Of a stretch of 64,000 bases of DNA, positions 34,801 to 45,905 are shown in pieces. The stretch spans positions 19,926,501 to 19,990,500 of the forward strand of contig OX327684.1 in assembly GCA_946807835.1 (NCBI GenBank), in the 5' to 3' direction. The translations under genes and the position numbers were made by a program. Origin of the DNA: Ailanthus altissimus (lineage: Eukaryota; Streptophyta; Magnoliopsida; Sapindales; Simaroubaceae). Numbering within the stretch: the first letter of the stretch is position 1; each line of letters begins with the position of its first letter. The notes beneath the pieces are model-generated. The model did no database searches. It was not told the origin of the DNA and saw only the letters and a list, made by a program, of their open reading frames with translations.

Positions 34801-37218
34801 ATAGATTTAAATGTTGTTTTTGCACAATATGAAGATGATTTCTGGGTTATAAACGTATTAGATTGAAAGAAAATGAGTTAGAGTTAGGTTATGGGTCGGG
34901 TTTTTGCGTTTGAAGGCTAAAGAGTGTATTTATAGAATCGTCAGAACGTTGGGGCTTTCATTTTTTGGATGCGGGAGCGTTGGCCACTATAGCAAATCAA
35001 TGTTCAAGATCACTGTTCGTAACTGTAGCAATTTACTATAACAAATTTCCTCGTTTGCTCCAATTTCATTCTTTTCCATATTCTCCTGATTTAACACTAA
35101 AACAACAACATTTAACGCATAAAAAGCTCTTAAACTACTCAAAAATGAATAATTATTAAGATAAATGGGGTTGGATTATGGATCTAAAATATACTCATCA
35201 GCTTCGATCTCCCATCTTTTGGAATATAAACAAATGCCCTGCAACCTAACACTCTTAAATGCTTATATGAAACATCTTTCTCGGTCCAAACTCTTTCAGG
35301 TACATTATCATCCAAATGAGCTGAAGGAAAAAAGGTTAATTAAATTAACTGCAGTCCGTATTGCTTCACCCTAAAATTATTTAGATAGCTTTGCATCAGA
35401 GAGCATACACCTGATTCTTTCTTAAATCATTCTCCTCATTCTCTCTACCACATCATTTTACTAAGGAGTTTTTGGCACGGTCTTCTCAAGTCTGATACCC
35501 TGGGATCTATAATACTGCTCAAATGGTTCTCTGTACTCACCACTATTGTTTATTCTTACACATTTCAACTGTTTCATTGTCTCTCTCTTAACCTTAACAT
35601 GAAAATCTTTAAAGACATTAAGCACCCAGTCTTTAGATTTTAGAGTAAGAACTCATACGTTTCTAAAATAGTCATCAATAAAAGTTATAAAATAAAGTAT
35701 ACCTCAACGTATTCTAGTTTACATAGTACATACATCAATGTTTATCAAATCAAGTAAAGTTGCTCTTCTAGATGGATAAAAATTATGAAATGCAATTATA
35801 TATATCTTTCCTACCAAACAATGATCACATAGTTTGAAAGACTTACCTGCCAAGTTAGACAAAACATTCTTCTTGACTAGAACTTGAAGCCATTTCTCAC
35901 TTATGTGGACAAGCCTTTTATGCCACAACTAAATGTCAAATTCTTTTGCTACTACATTGATATCTCTTTTTATGAGCTTAGCTTCCATAACATAGAGAGT
36001 GTTTATCTTTTTTCTTTTGGCTAAAATTATAGAACATTTACCAAAGTAGTTGCAATAATAATCATCATCAAGCTTGTTGGTAGAGATCAAATTCAAACGC
36101 ATTTTTAGAATATATCTGGCATTCGTAAGTAGTTTTCTATTACCAACACCGGACTCCAAGTAAATATCTTTCATGCCTACAATCTTATATGTACCATCAT
36201 TTTTCCATTCTAACATAGCCAAAATGACCACTAATGTAAGATATGAAGAAATCACCATTTGAAGTAACATGAAATGAAGCACTCGAATCAATCACCCAAT
36301 CACTTGTACGATATGTGAGATTTATGAAGTTTTTATCATAAACAATAGTCATATCCCCATCAGCAACAGTTGCACTGCTCACTTGTTCACTTTTCTGTGA
36401 TTCACCTCTTTTCTTAGCATGTTCTCTTTTTCATATTCTACACTCTCTCTTTATATGACTCATTTTATTATAATGGTAACACTTGACTTTTTTTCGTTGA
36501 GACTTGGATCTTCCTTTGTAGTTGTCATTGTCAGAACTTCTACTTTGACTTTTCCCTCGCTTTTCATGCTTCTCTATAACAAGTACTTCTGTCTCAGAGG
36601 AACTCATGCCTCTATTCTTTCTTCTAGCTTTTTATTTTACATTCTGTCCTTAACTATCTTTAAAGTTAGCTTCCTATTTGGCGCTGAATTATTTATTGAC
36701 ACCATTAATGTCCCCTAACTATCTGATAAGGAACTAAGCAATAACAATGCTTGTAACTCATCATATAGTAAAATATTCATAGTTGTAAATTCGTTCACTA
36801 GGCCTTGAAACTCATTGGTGTGCTCAGATATACTGCACCATTTCCTTGTATTTTAAATTTATAAGTCTCTTCATTAAATTAACTTTATTTTGTAGTGTAG
36901 ACTGCTCATAAATGGACTCCGATTTTCTCTATATAACATCAATCTTGGTCTTTTTTGCCACATAGTGAAACACACTTTGATTTCTTCATTACCTAATAGT
37001 GCCAACACAATTTCTATGTAATTGGATCTACTCCTTATCACTCATTTTCTCAGATTTTGTAACATCCATTTTAATGGGTTCTTGTAGGTCTTTTACAAAA
37101 AGTAAATCCTTCATTTTGGACTTTTATATATCAGAATTTCATGCCTTCAATTTAATTATGTATGCAGAATTTTTATCAATTCTAATCAACACAAATTAAA
37201 CATTGTACAACCTGACTA
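31842..37218 (-). pseudogene. copia gag-pol polyprotein, first element, broken
   Basis: Domains read on the - strand, from right to left. The gag zinc knuckle CYHYNKMSHIKREC is near 36470, with its second Cys now Tyr. The protease active-site region WVIDSSASFHVT is near 36290, where the family has DSGA. The GAG-pre-integrase HHCC segment MWHKRLVHISE...CDHCLVGK is at 35930-35720. The late integrase block VPERVWTEKDVSY is near 35290 and FLGYAHEDFGYRLWDP near 33860. RT blocks are KNKWVYMLKTENN (33400) and YVDDMLIIDHD (32915). RNase H is SRKSTSGYMI and then AEYIAVTEA (32385-32245). The order PR-INT-RT-RH identifies Ty1/copia. Many stops and frameshifts mean no product. A solo LTR at 33924-35200 splits the integrase region. 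Confidence 0.88.
33924..35200. mobile_element. second solo LTR nested in the copia integrase region, 1277 bp
   Basis: Begins TGTTGTGTGATTTC and ends ATACTCATCA (TG...CA), flanked by the exact 5-bp duplication GCTTC (33919-33923 and 35201-35205). On both sides the copia frame continues (HIPKDGRSKL on one side, DNKAMEFIFLGYAHEDF on the other), so the ends are fixed by the host reading frame. It contains the phrase GGTGTCGATCCCACAAGAAA, common in plant LTR sequences as I recall. It is not related to LTR-A and has no coding domains. Confidence 0.85.
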
Positions 37219-37230
37219 GCTCTAATATCA
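37219..37230 (-). other. primer-binding site of the first copia element
   Basis: TGATATTAGAGC on the - strand, three bases inside the 5' LTR, is a two-base-diverged copy of TGGTATCAGAGC, the site that pairs with initiator tRNA-Met. Confidence 0.75.
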
Positions 37231-37233
37231 CTT

Positions 37234-37907
37234 TGTTGGGAAAGATCACAAAATACTACGTAGCGAAAATATTATTTTTTCCACTTTGTGTTATTAAAAT
37301 GGCAAGTGTATCATCATAATTAGCAAAATAATACTACCATAATTATAAACCATAATCAAGTATAATGGACACCAAATTTTTATGTGAAAAACTCAATTTG
37401 AAAAAAATCACAGGATTGTAGTCCGATATTAAAACTTTCATTATAATATAATAATGAGATTACAATAATAACCTCTCTAGAATTACACTAGATGCTCACC
37501 ACAACATCAAGAATATTAATCTTAACTCAACAACAATAAATTTAACAAAATTTTCTCAAGTATACATTTGCTAGATTCTACTATATAAGAGGTTAAATCG
37601 AAAATCAAATCTGATAGAATTATATAGTAAGATGTTGGGAACTCACTTTCAAAATTTGAGTAAAAATGGAGTTCAAATTGTCATCCATTCATAAAGGAGA
37701 AGATTGAAACCCTAAAACCCTCTTCTTTCTCAATTTTGTTTCTGCCGAAATGTTTATTCTCAGTTAAAAACGAATTAAACGCACATGGTATTGTGCACTT
37801 ATAAAAAATTTCATTCAACCCCTTAATAATTAATTTCATATAAATTCATAATTTTTATAAAATTATAAATTAATCTTTAAACTTACATAATATGGACCCT
37901 ACCAACA
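37234..37907 (-). repeat. 5' LTR of the first copia element, 674 bp
   Basis: + strand ends TGTTGGGAAAGATC...CCTACCAACA. Partner of 28928-29602/31816-31830. Confidence 0.88.
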
Positions 37908-38760
37908 ATAGCAGATTCTTTGTTTTGGAGAACTCAATTTCTTTCATATTAATGGTGGTGTTGCTTGTTGGTTCTATTTGTTACTATGCTCAGACTTCTA
38001 GAGATACCACTAAGAAGGCCTCACCGCACCATTATAAATTTAGAGACCTCAAAAAATGAGGAGTTAGGGAAGATTGCGGAGATGATGATCGGGATGTTGC
38101 CTGACGACTTGCTTTTACTGTCTTTGTTCCTTCAAAGAAAACATCGAACATGATCTGAGGCTACAAGTGAATGATATTCTAGTAGGAGACAATTTGAACA
38201 ATACATATGCAGTAGTTGCTTGAATTTTAGAATTCTCAGCCGTTCATCGGACAATATTCATCAGTGATGGTTCCTTTCTGCAAAGAGATTATCAGGTTTT
38301 TGGTTCCTTTCTGCAAAGAGATTATCAGGTTTTTGGTTCCTTTCTGCAAAGAGATTATCAGGGTTCATGTTACACAGTTCAAAGGATTCGGATGGAATGC
38401 TGATGGTGAATAGAGCTAAATCTGAAAGGGTAGATCTCAAGAAAGGGAAGATCGTTATACATATAATGGATGGAGTGATTATGGATGCCGAGTTTGAACA
38501 ATCGGTTCAGCCTGATTACAATGAAGAAAATTGAGTGGAACTAACATATGGAGCCTTCACCGATGTAGCCATGTTGTTATCTACCATGTACCTTCTTGAT
38601 TTTAGAAAAGATTTATAACAAGTCTAGGTTGATAGATGAGCCATTTGCAATTTCGCTGGGCGTATCTTGCACTACAGATGGGACTCTATAGGTGCATTAT
38701 CTACGTTATCCATAGCTTTATCGTCGCACAATTCCTGTGAATTCCTTATTCTCAACTCAT
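37908..38760 (+). pseudogene. FAS1 (fasciclin-like) domain protein gene, broken
   Basis: Read across frames, the sequence gives a signal-peptide-like start (SRFFVLENSISF, then LMVVLLVGSICYYAQTSR, about 37912-38010), then EELGKIAEMMIGMLPDDL, TVFVPSKKT, EHDLRLQVNDILVGDN, FSAVHRTIF, SKDSDGMLMVNR, SERVDLKKGKIVIHIMDGVI and MDAEFEQSV up to about 38520. TVFVPS...F and KG-x-I-V-x-H-x-x-D-G-V-x-M resemble a plant FAS1-type domain (secreted, often cell-wall associated). There are at least three frameshifts and several stops. The gene seems to start at or just before the copia target site, so the element sits at its 5' end. A 33-bp in-frame triplication lies inside. The family assignment is from memory of conserved phrases, not a search. 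Confidence 0.62.
38269..38361 (+). repeat. 33-bp tandem repeat, about 2.8 copies
   Basis: GGTTCCTTTCTGCAAAGAGA and its following 13 bases start at 38269, 38302 and 38335, essentially identical. The unit is 11 codons (GSFLQRDYQVF in the local frame of the FAS1 pseudogene). Confidence 0.97.
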
Positions 38761-39217
38761 AAAGTTTAGCAATCTATTAGATTAATTTTGTTACAGCGAC
38801 AAATGTGTTTTTGTTTTGTTGCCACAACCATAATTGAACACTAACGCATATGTTTCCTTGAGGGAAATTTGTTTAGACCAGTGTAATATTAATCCTATTA
38901 ATTCGGCAGGCCGATGAAACAAATAAACAGAAGAAAGAGGAAACATCTGAGAATTATCCGTAACATTTGAGTAGCAGAGAACGAGCATAAAATTGCCACG
39001 AGACATTCGGTTTTGACATAATTGTAGAGGAAATGAGATTATAAGCAACAAGAAGTGGAGCAACTTTTTCAGTGAACAACAAACCCTTCTTTTCTCTCTT
39101 TCTGAGAAATCCAAATTCTCATACACCCCGAGAACTTTAGAGACGCTGATAATAACAATCGTCTCCAGAGTATAGACCTCTTGTAGAAAAATCAAAGCCA
39201 GCTATGGTTCCCTAAAC

Positions 39218-42180
39218 TTAGCTTCTAGCAGCAGTGGGTACAGCAACAGGCTTTAAATCTTCTGCCTTTTCATGTTCTTTGTTGAGCATCTGAGAATTAG
39301 AGTTAAGTAAATTCAGCAGGGGTCATGAAATCCACGAACTGTAATGCAAATAATAAATTTACCATATGATAAAAATAGATGCAAATTGTGGTGGTTATGA
39401 TGAAAATGCTTTAAAAGGACAGGCTACAGGCATGTCAGGATGAGAGCTCAAGCAATGGAAAGGATAAGATCAAAATCTAGAAAGAGAAGCTAAACCATGG
39501 AAAAGGGGATAATAATATCCTTGAATACACTTGAGAAAGAGAGGGCATGCTGAAAATAGATAGGCCATAAGTTAAATATCCAAGGTAGCTTGATCCAGAA
39601 AAAACATAAAACCCAGGATTGATTATATAACTGGCAACCTAAACTGTGATAGAAAAGGCTAGCCAGCCAAACAAATTAATTTATGCTTTAAGAGAGGGAG
39701 TGATGAATATGTTCTGGAGAGACACCTCAGAGCCCACAGTTTCGCTAGAATGGATGTGGCATCAAAACAAAGAACATGTAATGTTTGGACCTTGTGGAAA
39801 CCTGATTGCCAGCATTTACAAAGTTTGACATTTTCTACCCCAACCTGTAGAAAATGCCAGCATCTTGATGTACAAAAAATAATAGAACCGACGCTATTCA
39901 TACTGCAATTTTAAGAAGTTATGTCACCTTGTTATTGATTAAGTTGTGGAGAGCAATAACACTTCGGATGAGTGAAGAAAGATAAATAACCAGCATCATA
40001 TCATTTGTTTTCACTGCATATGGTGGAAATATAGCAGCAATCCAAAAAATTAGTGGAAAAAAAAGGGGTGATACAATATAAGAATATCTTAAATCCTTTA
40101 CCTGCAAAGGCTTTGATCAACTCAGACACATTAAGGTTTGGAAGAAGGTTGAACACATTCTACAGAATTTTTGAAAGATGAGAATGTAAGATGACTAATA
40201 ACTGAGATAGTTACGAGGAAGGTAAATTTAACATACAGAAAAACAAAATATATAGGCAGCAGAAAAGTATACCTGTAAATGGTAAAGAATTTCATGGTTT
40301 AATGGCAGTTTTCCATCAATAACAAGATCAAGATAACTCCGTATCTCTCGAAGCCGTGCATCCAACCCTTTCAAAGCCATGAGTTTCCCAGTCATCTGTA
40401 CAAATAAACTAACATATAAGTTTTATGCATAATAAATAATTGAAACCAAATTGGGAAAACATAAATGTCAACTTATATGAACAATAGTGCTTCTGCAGTT
40501 CAGCCTAGAGCCACTAAGGTTTCAAATATGAAATGGCAGGGTGCAATAAAAATGTTAATAAATAACCTCTGTTGCAAGAGTGCTAATAGTTGTATCCTTT
40601 ACATCTCTAAGCAGGTGTTCAACACCTGAAAAAGGGGAAGGTAAATCAAAACCATAAACCAATGATAAAGTTAATACAATAAAAGCAACATGTATATGCT
40701 TCATATACAGAACAGGAAATGACTTCTAATTTATTATACAAGGATTCCCTCTCAAATGCATACCAATTTCTTCAACTTCATGAGCAGCAATTTCTGAGGG
40801 GACATGCACAAACACCTTCTGGCTTTTTTGAGTGGCATTCTGTAATCATACACACACCAATTAAGTTTGATGCACAAATGGTAGTACTTGTAAGAAAAGG
40901 CACGGCATTCTTTACATGTATGCTTTGACTGCATTACATTCTCTGATTTGAATAAACAATCAAATAAAAAATTGGTCATACTGGATATGTTCTTACCTCT
41001 TTAACCTCTTCAACGGCATAGTAAGCTTTTGTGGGTATTCCGAGCTCCTTTGGTTGGACGTCAATTATGACTAAGACAGGATTTGGTATAGAGCTGCAGT
41101 AAATGCAGAAAGGGGAAGGATCAAGATCCAAATTACACAATAAAATCCTAACTAATCAAACTGATAAGATAGGAAAGGGTAAAACCAAGAGAGTGCAAAT
41201 TATATTATTTAACAACTCCATGAAAAATTTCTTTCATTTTAGATTTCATGGTTAGTATCTTACTTATTAAATAATCCGTGAATATCCAGGTCATTTTCTC
41301 GCAGTTTTGGACCTGTGCTGTACCACCCCACAACATGCTCTTTTGCTGAAAAAAGAAATTATTTAATTTGATAACATAAGACTCCTCATTACAAAAAAAA
41401 AAAAAAAAAAAAAAGAAAACGAAATTAAGATGCATAGATTGCAGTAATACCATTTATTCTCTTGAACATGGAAAACATTGATTCATGGTAATTGTGGTCA
41501 AGAAACCAGATGCTAGGGTCCTTGTCGTCCTCTTCAAACGGAACTGGAAATTAAAGAATCAAATAAAACACGAGTATTATTTTTCCTCCAAAATCAATAA
41601 GTAGCTAGAGATTCACTACCACTGGAAACCAACTAGAAAAAAAAAAAAAAAAAAAACTTTTCAACAAAGAGTGAAAAATCCTTTTCAGTTGTTTTACTGT
41701 ACTTCAACATGATACTAAACAAAGCCATAACATTTACGCATCATATTACAAGCCCAATCAAATAGAAACGAACTGATAAAATTCAACATTATAAAATTAA
41801 ATTTGCAATTTACGATTTTGCCCTTAGCACAACCAAAATGGACTCAAATTCAACCTATTTACAAAATCTAGTCCACAGTTACATCAACCTGAACTGCTGT
41901 TTCGTTTATCATAACTAAAATTCAAATAATAAAATATTTATAAAACAGATCTACGAAGAATTGACAAAATGAAGCGCGTGTGAATATACTCGCCTGCGTA
42001 GCTGTTGGTGACATCAATGGTTCCTTTAAAAGCGGAGCCCAGAAGCACGCCGACGACGCGTTTGCGAGTATCTTTGGCGACTCTATGGTAATTATCGACG
42101 ATGCTGAGGAGAACCAGAGGGTGCACTATCACTTTCTCCACTGGTCTCGCCGATATTTGCTGCGTTTTTATCACGTCCAT
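39218..42180 (-). CDS. RPN8: 26S proteasome lid subunit RPN8 (PSMD7), MPN domain
   Basis: Ten exons: 42180-41994, 41543-41451, 41345-41264, 41093-40997, 40839-40764, 40625-40567, 40395-40273, 40159-40102, 40013-39928, 39289-39218. They sum to 933 bases, 310 residues, against about 308 in Arabidopsis, and every phase agrees. RPN8 is the non-catalytic MPN partner of the deubiquitinase RPN11 in the lid. Exon 1 opens [20 protein letters not shown] and carries the MPN fold; [20 protein letters not shown] and [20 protein letters not shown] follow. The JAMM zinc ligands are absent, as is normal. The C-terminal helices ([20 protein letters not shown]) bind the lid core. The start at 42180 is set by the family N-terminus although the frame is open 57 codons further upstream. 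Intron 1 has a GC donor (TACGCAG|GCGAGT). All other introns are GT-AG. Confidence 0.95.
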
Positions 42181-43711
42181 TTCGCGATATTTCGGTGTCT
42201 GAATTTGTTGATGTGTTTTTACTATTTGCTTCGATGAACTTGTAGAAGAATTTTCGATTGCTTGTTCTCCAGGAAAGGCTCCCTGCTGCATATAAAAACT
42301 TTTTGTATAATGTTTAGGTAATAACAACCAAGTCCCTAATGTTTTGCACATTCATAGATACAAATATAGTTTTTGTTTAAGCTTCATCTGAGATACTATA
42401 CGTTTTTAAATATATAAGATTTGTCTCGCTTCATATAAGTTTTGGTTTTATTTTAGAGTAATATTACATTTTTTTTAAAAATATTTTAAATTAATATATT
42501 AAATAATTATTAAATGATAATTTTATGTAATTTTTAAAATTATGTATTATATTATTTTATTATTTAATAATTATTTAATATATTATACAAAATAAAATTT
42601 TAAAATATTACTTAAAAAAATGTAACATTATTTTTTATTTAACAAATTAAGTTTAAAATAAAAGCTACGTTCGTCTCCCTCTAGAAATCCTATGAAATTA
42701 GGGAATCGGGTGTTATTATCCCAAAAAAGTTGAACTTGGACCGGCCCGATTGGTGGCCCGTTTTGCGAGTGCATTGATGATGGACTAAGAGTCAACCTTG
42801 CCCAAACACATTCATAAAATTATAACAATATGAATTGCAAGTCTCCAAATTGTTGGTGATTGATTTTTTAACAGTATAACTGGTCTAAGATCAAGTGATT
42901 TAAGATTTTATTAATTTAATTTATAAGATTAATGAGTCTCTAATGACTCATTAAATGTATTTAAGAAAATATTCATATACTCAAAACTGCAACTTTATAT
43001 CTGTCATGAACCACAAGAACATAAGATAAGTGTCATGAAATTTGTGGAGAGTTGCATTGAGCAACATTAGCAAGTAATCAATCTATATTCTATCCTCTAA
43101 AATACTTTTTTTTTTATTATTCTAAAAACTTAGGTTAATAATGTTATAAGTGAAAGATATAAATTTAGAGGAAGATCACACAATTGGCTGCGTGGTATAA
43201 TGTTTTTGACTTTTTGTTATACATAATAAGTTCTATCTTTAGTTATGTATTATGCATAATTGCTACAAAAAAATTTGAAATATGTAAAGAAGTCGGTGCA
43301 TTATTTGATACGCAATGACAAGTTCAGTCAAGGAAAGACTTGTGCATGAAATTCAAAGAAGGATGCAGACCCAATGTACGACTCCACTGATAACACCAGT
43401 ATTTTTATGCATTTCAAGAAGACATTTCTCGTGAGAGGAAGCAAACAATTCCAAATTCCAATCACTCATCCAAACAAAAATCCAACAGAGTAAACACAGA
43501 GAGATTAAACAGCGTTTTATGTGCAAAGCAGAGGAGAATGTCCAAGAATTTTGAAATATTTTTAAAGAAAAATAAACTATAATTAATCACGAGTAAAAAT
43601 TTCAACTACAATTAATTTCCAAATTTTGTCCCTTCTTCCCCCAGCACCCTCGATTCTAAACCTAAAATTTTCATTTTCTTTTTCGGTTAATAATAAGATC
43701 CAAAGCTTGGT
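42181..43711. other. RPN8-WOX5 intergenic region
   Basis: Contains the RPN8 5' leader and promoter and the WOX5 3' flank. No other gene was seen. A small inverted-repeat element lies at 42459-42630. Confidence 0.6.
42459..42630. mobile_element. small inverted-repeat (MITE-like) element upstream of RPN8
   Basis: TAATATTACATTTTTTTTAA on the left pairs with TTAAAAAAATGTAACATTA on the right, and the inner arms TAATATATTAAATAATTATT / AATAATTATTTAATATATTA pair perfectly. It is 172 bp and very AT-rich, lying about 280 bp upstream of the RPN8 start codon. Confidence 0.6.
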
Positions 43712-44431
43712 TTACAGGAAGTTTAAACGCAGATCCAATGGTGGATGATCCATTTCTTTTCCAATTGTGTAAGAGAATGTTGCAGTCTGCTCCCTTAAAT
43801 ATTCAGTTCCATTATGCACTCTCAGCTTCTGTGATTCTTGTTCATCATAGGAATTTAGTGGGAAAAGTTGTAAAGTTTCAAACACACTTTCAGGTTGATC
43901 ATCAGCAGCAGCTACACGCATATGATTAACCTCTAGAAAATCTGCGAATACCAACAAACGTAACCCTGTTGATATTAGATGAATAGAGAACAACGGAAGA
44001 AAAAGAAGATATTGATATGTAAGAAAGGAACTCTGTGATTGAAGTATGAACGTACGTTTTGGAGATGAAATCTCGTCCACCCGACGAATCACATCTTTTT
44101 GGTGATCAATATCAGCTGACACTTTGCGACGTTTCTGTCTTTCCCTAGCTTTATGGTTTTGAAACCAGTAGAAAACATTCTTACTCTCGATCTTGCCATA
44201 AAAGCTTAATTGGGTAGAGATTTTCTGGATCTGATCGGTGCTCGGGGTTCGGAGTCCCGACCTGAACAAGTCGGTCAGAACTTTAACCTGTTCGGTAGTC
44301 GGGTTCCAACGCCCGCACTTCGTTCCAGTGCCGTTACCGTTATTGCTATTGTCACTATCACGACCATCGCCACCATTACCAGCACGAACATGTCCAGCTT
44401 TAACGTAAAAGCCTGACAAGCTCTCGTCCAT
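43712..44431 (-). CDS. WOX5: WUSCHEL-related homeobox protein, WOX5/WOX7 type
   Basis: Two exons, 44431-44056 and 43941-43712, give 201 residues (Arabidopsis WOX5 has 182). WOX5 is a nuclear transcription factor of the root stem-cell niche (quiescent centre). The homeodomain starts at about residue 37 with [20 protein letters not shown] and ends in the WUS-type helix 3, [27 protein letters not shown] and [11 protein letters not shown] are the WOX5/7 versions rather than those of WUS or WOX4. The C-terminus carries the WUS box (TLQLFPLN) and an EAR-like repression motif (LDLRLNFL) at the very end. The intron (43942-44055, donor AAAAC|GTACGT, acceptor TTCGCAG|ATTTTC) is 114 bases with no stop, so retention would keep the frame. 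It lies next to RPN8 in the same orientation. Confidence 0.93.
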   Translation of the reverse strand: MDESLSGFYVKAGHVRAGNGGDGRDSDNSNNGNGTGTKCGRWNPTTEQVKVLTDLFRSGLRTPSTDQIQKISTQLSFYGKIESKNVFYWFQNHKARERQKRRKVSADIDHQKDVIRRVDEISSPKRTFILQSQSSFLTYQYLLFLPLFSIHLISTGLRLLVFADFLEVNHMRVAAADDQPESVFETLQLFPLNSYDEQESQKLRVHNGTEYLREQTATFSYTIGKEMDHPPLDLRLNFL

Positions 44432-45543
44432 GTTATTTGAGTTCTGATGATAGAAAATACAAGTGTCTATGAATCAACTTTCTCTCGGAGCACAAAAGAT
44501 TACGAGTTCGTGTGCTTATATATAATAAAAATACAAGAATATATAATTATTTTTTTAGTTACATGTTTTGTTTTATTGAATCGGTAATGAAATAAGGATG
44601 GGAGAATCAACCCTATGTTTTATACGAGTCTCTGCTTTGATTTTAGGGATTGTGATTTGTGAGATTGAGTTATGCTGCTGATATATATGATCGTTTTTAT
44701 GTTAATTGTTGCCCGGTTTTTGTGCAGAGATATTGAGAGACATGCGCAAAAGCTGCCACTGTTGAACATTTTGGTCGGCGAGCAGACAAGAAGTTAAGTT
44801 TTATTTGTTATTACCAAACTATATGAATCTTTGTATTAAATTCCTTTTTGTAATCTTTTGAGTTGCTTTACAAAGAATAGAGATAGGGTTTTTGTGTTTT
44901 TCAGTAAAGTTTATGTGCACTTGCTAGTTGCTGCTCTATATTTTATAATTTGGTGCATATGCCTTTTGAAGGCTATTCTAATGAGCGAGTCCAAAATCAC
45001 CACGACCTGTGAGTAATCTAAGCTTTGTTTTTAAACTAGAGCATATCTGCTAAAGAACGTAATAATGGGACAATACTTATATTATTATTTAAACGGTCGC
45101 ATTAAAAAAAAAAGATTAATTGATGCAAGTGAAAGTCAAAGTTCTCATTGTCTGATCTTTATTGGACGGTTGTGATCTCTTCTAGTTCTCTCTGACAGAT
45201 TTGCAGTTAAGTTGACCAAATCACTAGAATTCAGTCAAATAAAGTTGGGTTTAAACTTAAACCATCTTTTAAGGGATAGTGGGAACACAAACTAGAAGAC
45301 AATAAAGCCACCAAATTGAAATTTGAGAGACAACTCATGACCAGCCAAAAGGTAAGCAAAACAGATTATTTTTTTGTCATGCGGCTCTTGTCTTGGACAA
45401 CTACATGCCGTAAGTCCATTGTTTTACTCATTATTCATTAAGCTGCTTCATGCTTGCTTCAAAATGAAAGTTTGATTGTAGGTGAGTTAGCTAAAGCATG
45501 GTGAATGATCTCAAAAGTAAGTGATTACAGCTTTTGTACTTTA
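44432..45543. other. upstream region of the WOX5-type gene
   Basis: No other gene was recognised. It should hold the promoter of the - strand homeobox gene. No confident single motif can be named. Confidence 0.45.
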
Positions 45544-45905
45544 GGGTTTGTTTGTCCTGCAACTATAGAAACTTGAGCATGAGCACGAGTTTTTTGAGTA
45601 TGGAAACGTCAAACTTCGGGATTTGCTTCACAGATAAGAGATTTGCTAAAGCCTGCCAGAAGCTATTATTTCACGAGTCATGTTGGCACTATAGACGAAG
45701 TTCAAACACCTCCCTATACTTTTTTTTTTTTTTAACTTAGCAGCCAATGCTTTAATGACACAGCAACTATATTACTTTGAACAGCATCACACTATTACCA
45801 AATGAGCCCTAAATCTACAGGATTATTACAAGAACGTGGATTTAGGGTAAAATTGTAATTAATTCTTACAGAAGCTAATTAAGTTAATTTATTTCCAAAC
45901 AAGCC
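45544..45905. mobile_element. possible MITE, 0.36 kb
   Basis: Left end GGGTTTGTTTGTCCTGC and right end (reverse complement GGCTTGTTTGGAAATAAA) are similar inverted termini. TTA precedes the left end but not the right, so the target duplication is unclear. Confidence 0.35.

Larger units (their letters stand above)
28928..37907 (-). mobile_element. Ty1/copia LTR retrotransposon, decayed, with two nested solo LTRs
   Basis: The element spans 8980 bp, about 5.5 kb without its two insertions. The 5' LTR (in - orientation) is 37234-37907, and the 3' LTR is 28928-29602 plus 31816-31830. ATAGC flanks both ends (28923-28927 and 37908-37912), consistent with a 5-bp target duplication, although the first ~20 bases of the left LTR are rearranged. 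Gag zinc knuckle, protease, integrase, RT and RNase H lie in copia order on the - strand, all with stops and frameshifts. The two LTRs differ at many sites, so the insertion is old. Confidence 0.88.

Noticed and set aside
36419..37199. + strand frames of 99 and 66 codons
   Set aside because: Antisense to the copia gag region; hydrophobic composition is the complement of the retroelement sequence.
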